From contig NZ_JACVMX010000005.1 in the NCBI RefSeq assembly GCF_014530035.1, positions 124,001 to 188,000 of the forward strand: a stretch of DNA of 64,000 bases, given 5' to 3'. Below the pieces are notes generated by a model, which was given only the letters and a program-made list of their open reading frames with translations, was not told the origin of the DNA and did not search any database. The translations under genes and the position numbers were made by a program. Position 1 is the stretch's first letter; each line of letters starts with the position of its first letter. Of the stretch, positions 63,405 to 64,000 are shown piece by piece. Source of the stretch: Leucobacter sp. cx-328 (GTDB taxonomy: Bacteria; Actinomycetota; Actinomycetes; Actinomycetales; Microbacteriaceae).

Positions 63405-64000
63405 CTAGGCGTCGATGTCGATTGCGTGCAGCCGATCTGCACCGATCTTCTCGCTGAGCTGCTCGAGCAGCTCAGCTTCGATTGCGGTGTCGACCGAGAG
63501 AACCGAGAGCGCGGTGCCCTTCTTCTCGTCGCGTGCAATCTGGAGACCGGCAATGTTGACGCCTGCGTCGCCGAGGAGCCCACCGTATGCTGCAACGATG
63601 CCGGGGCGATCGGTGTAGCTGAAGACAATGAGGTGCTCAGAGATAGCGAGCTCAAGGTCGTAGCCGTTGATCTCAACGATCTTCTCAACCTGCTTGGGGC
63701 CGGTGAGGGTACCCGAGACCGAGATCTGGGTGCCGTCGGTGAGCGAGCCACGAAGGGTGATGATGTTGCGGAAGCTCTCTGCGACCGTGTCGGTCGAGAA
63801 GCGAACCTCAACGTCGCGCTGCTCTGCGAGGAGCGGTGCGTTCACATACGAGACGGGCTCACTGACAATCTTCGAGAAGATGCCCTTGAGCGCTGCGAGG
63901 CGGAGTGCCTCAACGCGGTGCTCTGCGAGCTCGCCGTGTACCTCGATGTCAACCGACGCGAGGGGACCCGACGCGAGACCTGCGAAGATCTGACCGAGCT
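63405..64000 (-). CDS. serA: D-3-phosphoglycerate dehydrogenase, C-terminal part
   Basis: The C-terminal 197 residues of SerA, the first enzyme of serine synthesis. The segment LGQIFAGLASGPLASVDIEVHGELAEHRVEALRLAALKGIFSKIVSEPVSYVNAPLLAEQRDVEVRF belongs to the intervening (ASB) domain of the long, type I form; the final 75 residues are the serine-binding ACT domain (HLIVFSYTDRPGIVAAYGGLLGDAGVNIAGLQIARDEKKGTALSVLSVD). The catalytic part lies beyond the window edge. This long form is allosterically regulated by serine in mycobacteria. Confidence 0.95.
   Translation of the reverse strand, partial: LGQIFAGLASGPLASVDIEVHGELAEHRVEALRLAALKGIFSKIVSEPVSYVNAPLLAEQRDVEVRFSTDTVAESFRNIITLRGSLTDGTQISVSGTLTGPKQVEKIVEINGYDLELAISEHLIVFSYTDRPGIVAAYGGLLGDAGVNIAGLQIARDEKKGTALSVLSVDTAIEAELLEQLSEKIGADRLHAIDIDA

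Overview
The window is a bacterial chromosome segment of moderately high GC with dense, short-spaced operons, mostly on the minus strand. Gene content and order point to an actinobacterium, most likely family Microbacteriaceae. The evidence is the set of actinobacterial markers: ClgR, a PriA-type HisA, the DUF1844 protein beside infC, the DUF3046 protein beside recA, MetPS, an Lrp/BrnFE pair, a LexA/LysM-protein pair and TCGAAC-type SOS boxes. I cannot name a genus. There are no tRNA, rRNA, CRISPR, insertion-sequence or phage genes.

Layout. 1-3461: arginine genes argC-argJ-argB, followed by the start of an unidentified membrane protein. 3560-10331: an accessory catabolic block (enoyl-CoA hydratase, PhnB-like protein, NAD(P)-binding protein, FAD monooxygenase, MHS-type transporter, divergent LysR regulator) lying between argC and pheT, which are neighbours in many actinobacteria. 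10393-18409: pheT-pheS, then a plus-strand CopC/DyP-peroxidase pair, then the SpoU/TrmH methyltransferase and infC-rpmI-rplT. infC uses an ATC start. 18660-22746: the DUF1844 gene, a divergent Lrp/BrnFE-type amino acid exporter unit, and a MetPS-type amino acid importer with its 58-residue small subunit. 22837-28545: sseB and histidine genes priA-hisH-hisB-hisC, with a DsbA/CcdA pair inserted between hisB and hisC.

28605-29979: a LysM protein divergent from lexA, with SOS boxes between them. 30046-34468: metE, a short MetE-like gene carrying a frameshift, and metF, translationally coupled. 34678-38702: hflX, an RsmC-like methyltransferase, and a PadR-controlled membrane protein that is also frameshifted. 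38712-44198: miaB-miaA, recA-recX, and clgR with the DUF3046 gene. 44383-49812: ftsK-pgsA-cinA and an M23 peptidase. 49881-55621: thyA-folA-dapA-rnj-murJ. 55770-57371: an APC permease. 57535-62514: pnp, an M16 peptidase, dapB and a small membrane protein. 62515-63404: an 890-base region without a convincing intact gene. 63405-64000: the 3' part of serA.

The most notable signals are three intergenic nested-hairpin elements that look related (near 19132, 37043 and 63261), two frameshifts each explained by one extra G in a GGG triplet, an exporter and an importer with overlapping substrates side by side, insertion of accessory modules into a conserved pheST/arg block, and a strong hairpin that contains the start codon of the gene after argB. 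Most of the window is ordinary housekeeping sequence. I did not find a clearly new multi-gene system; the repeated intergenic element is the best candidate for something undescribed.
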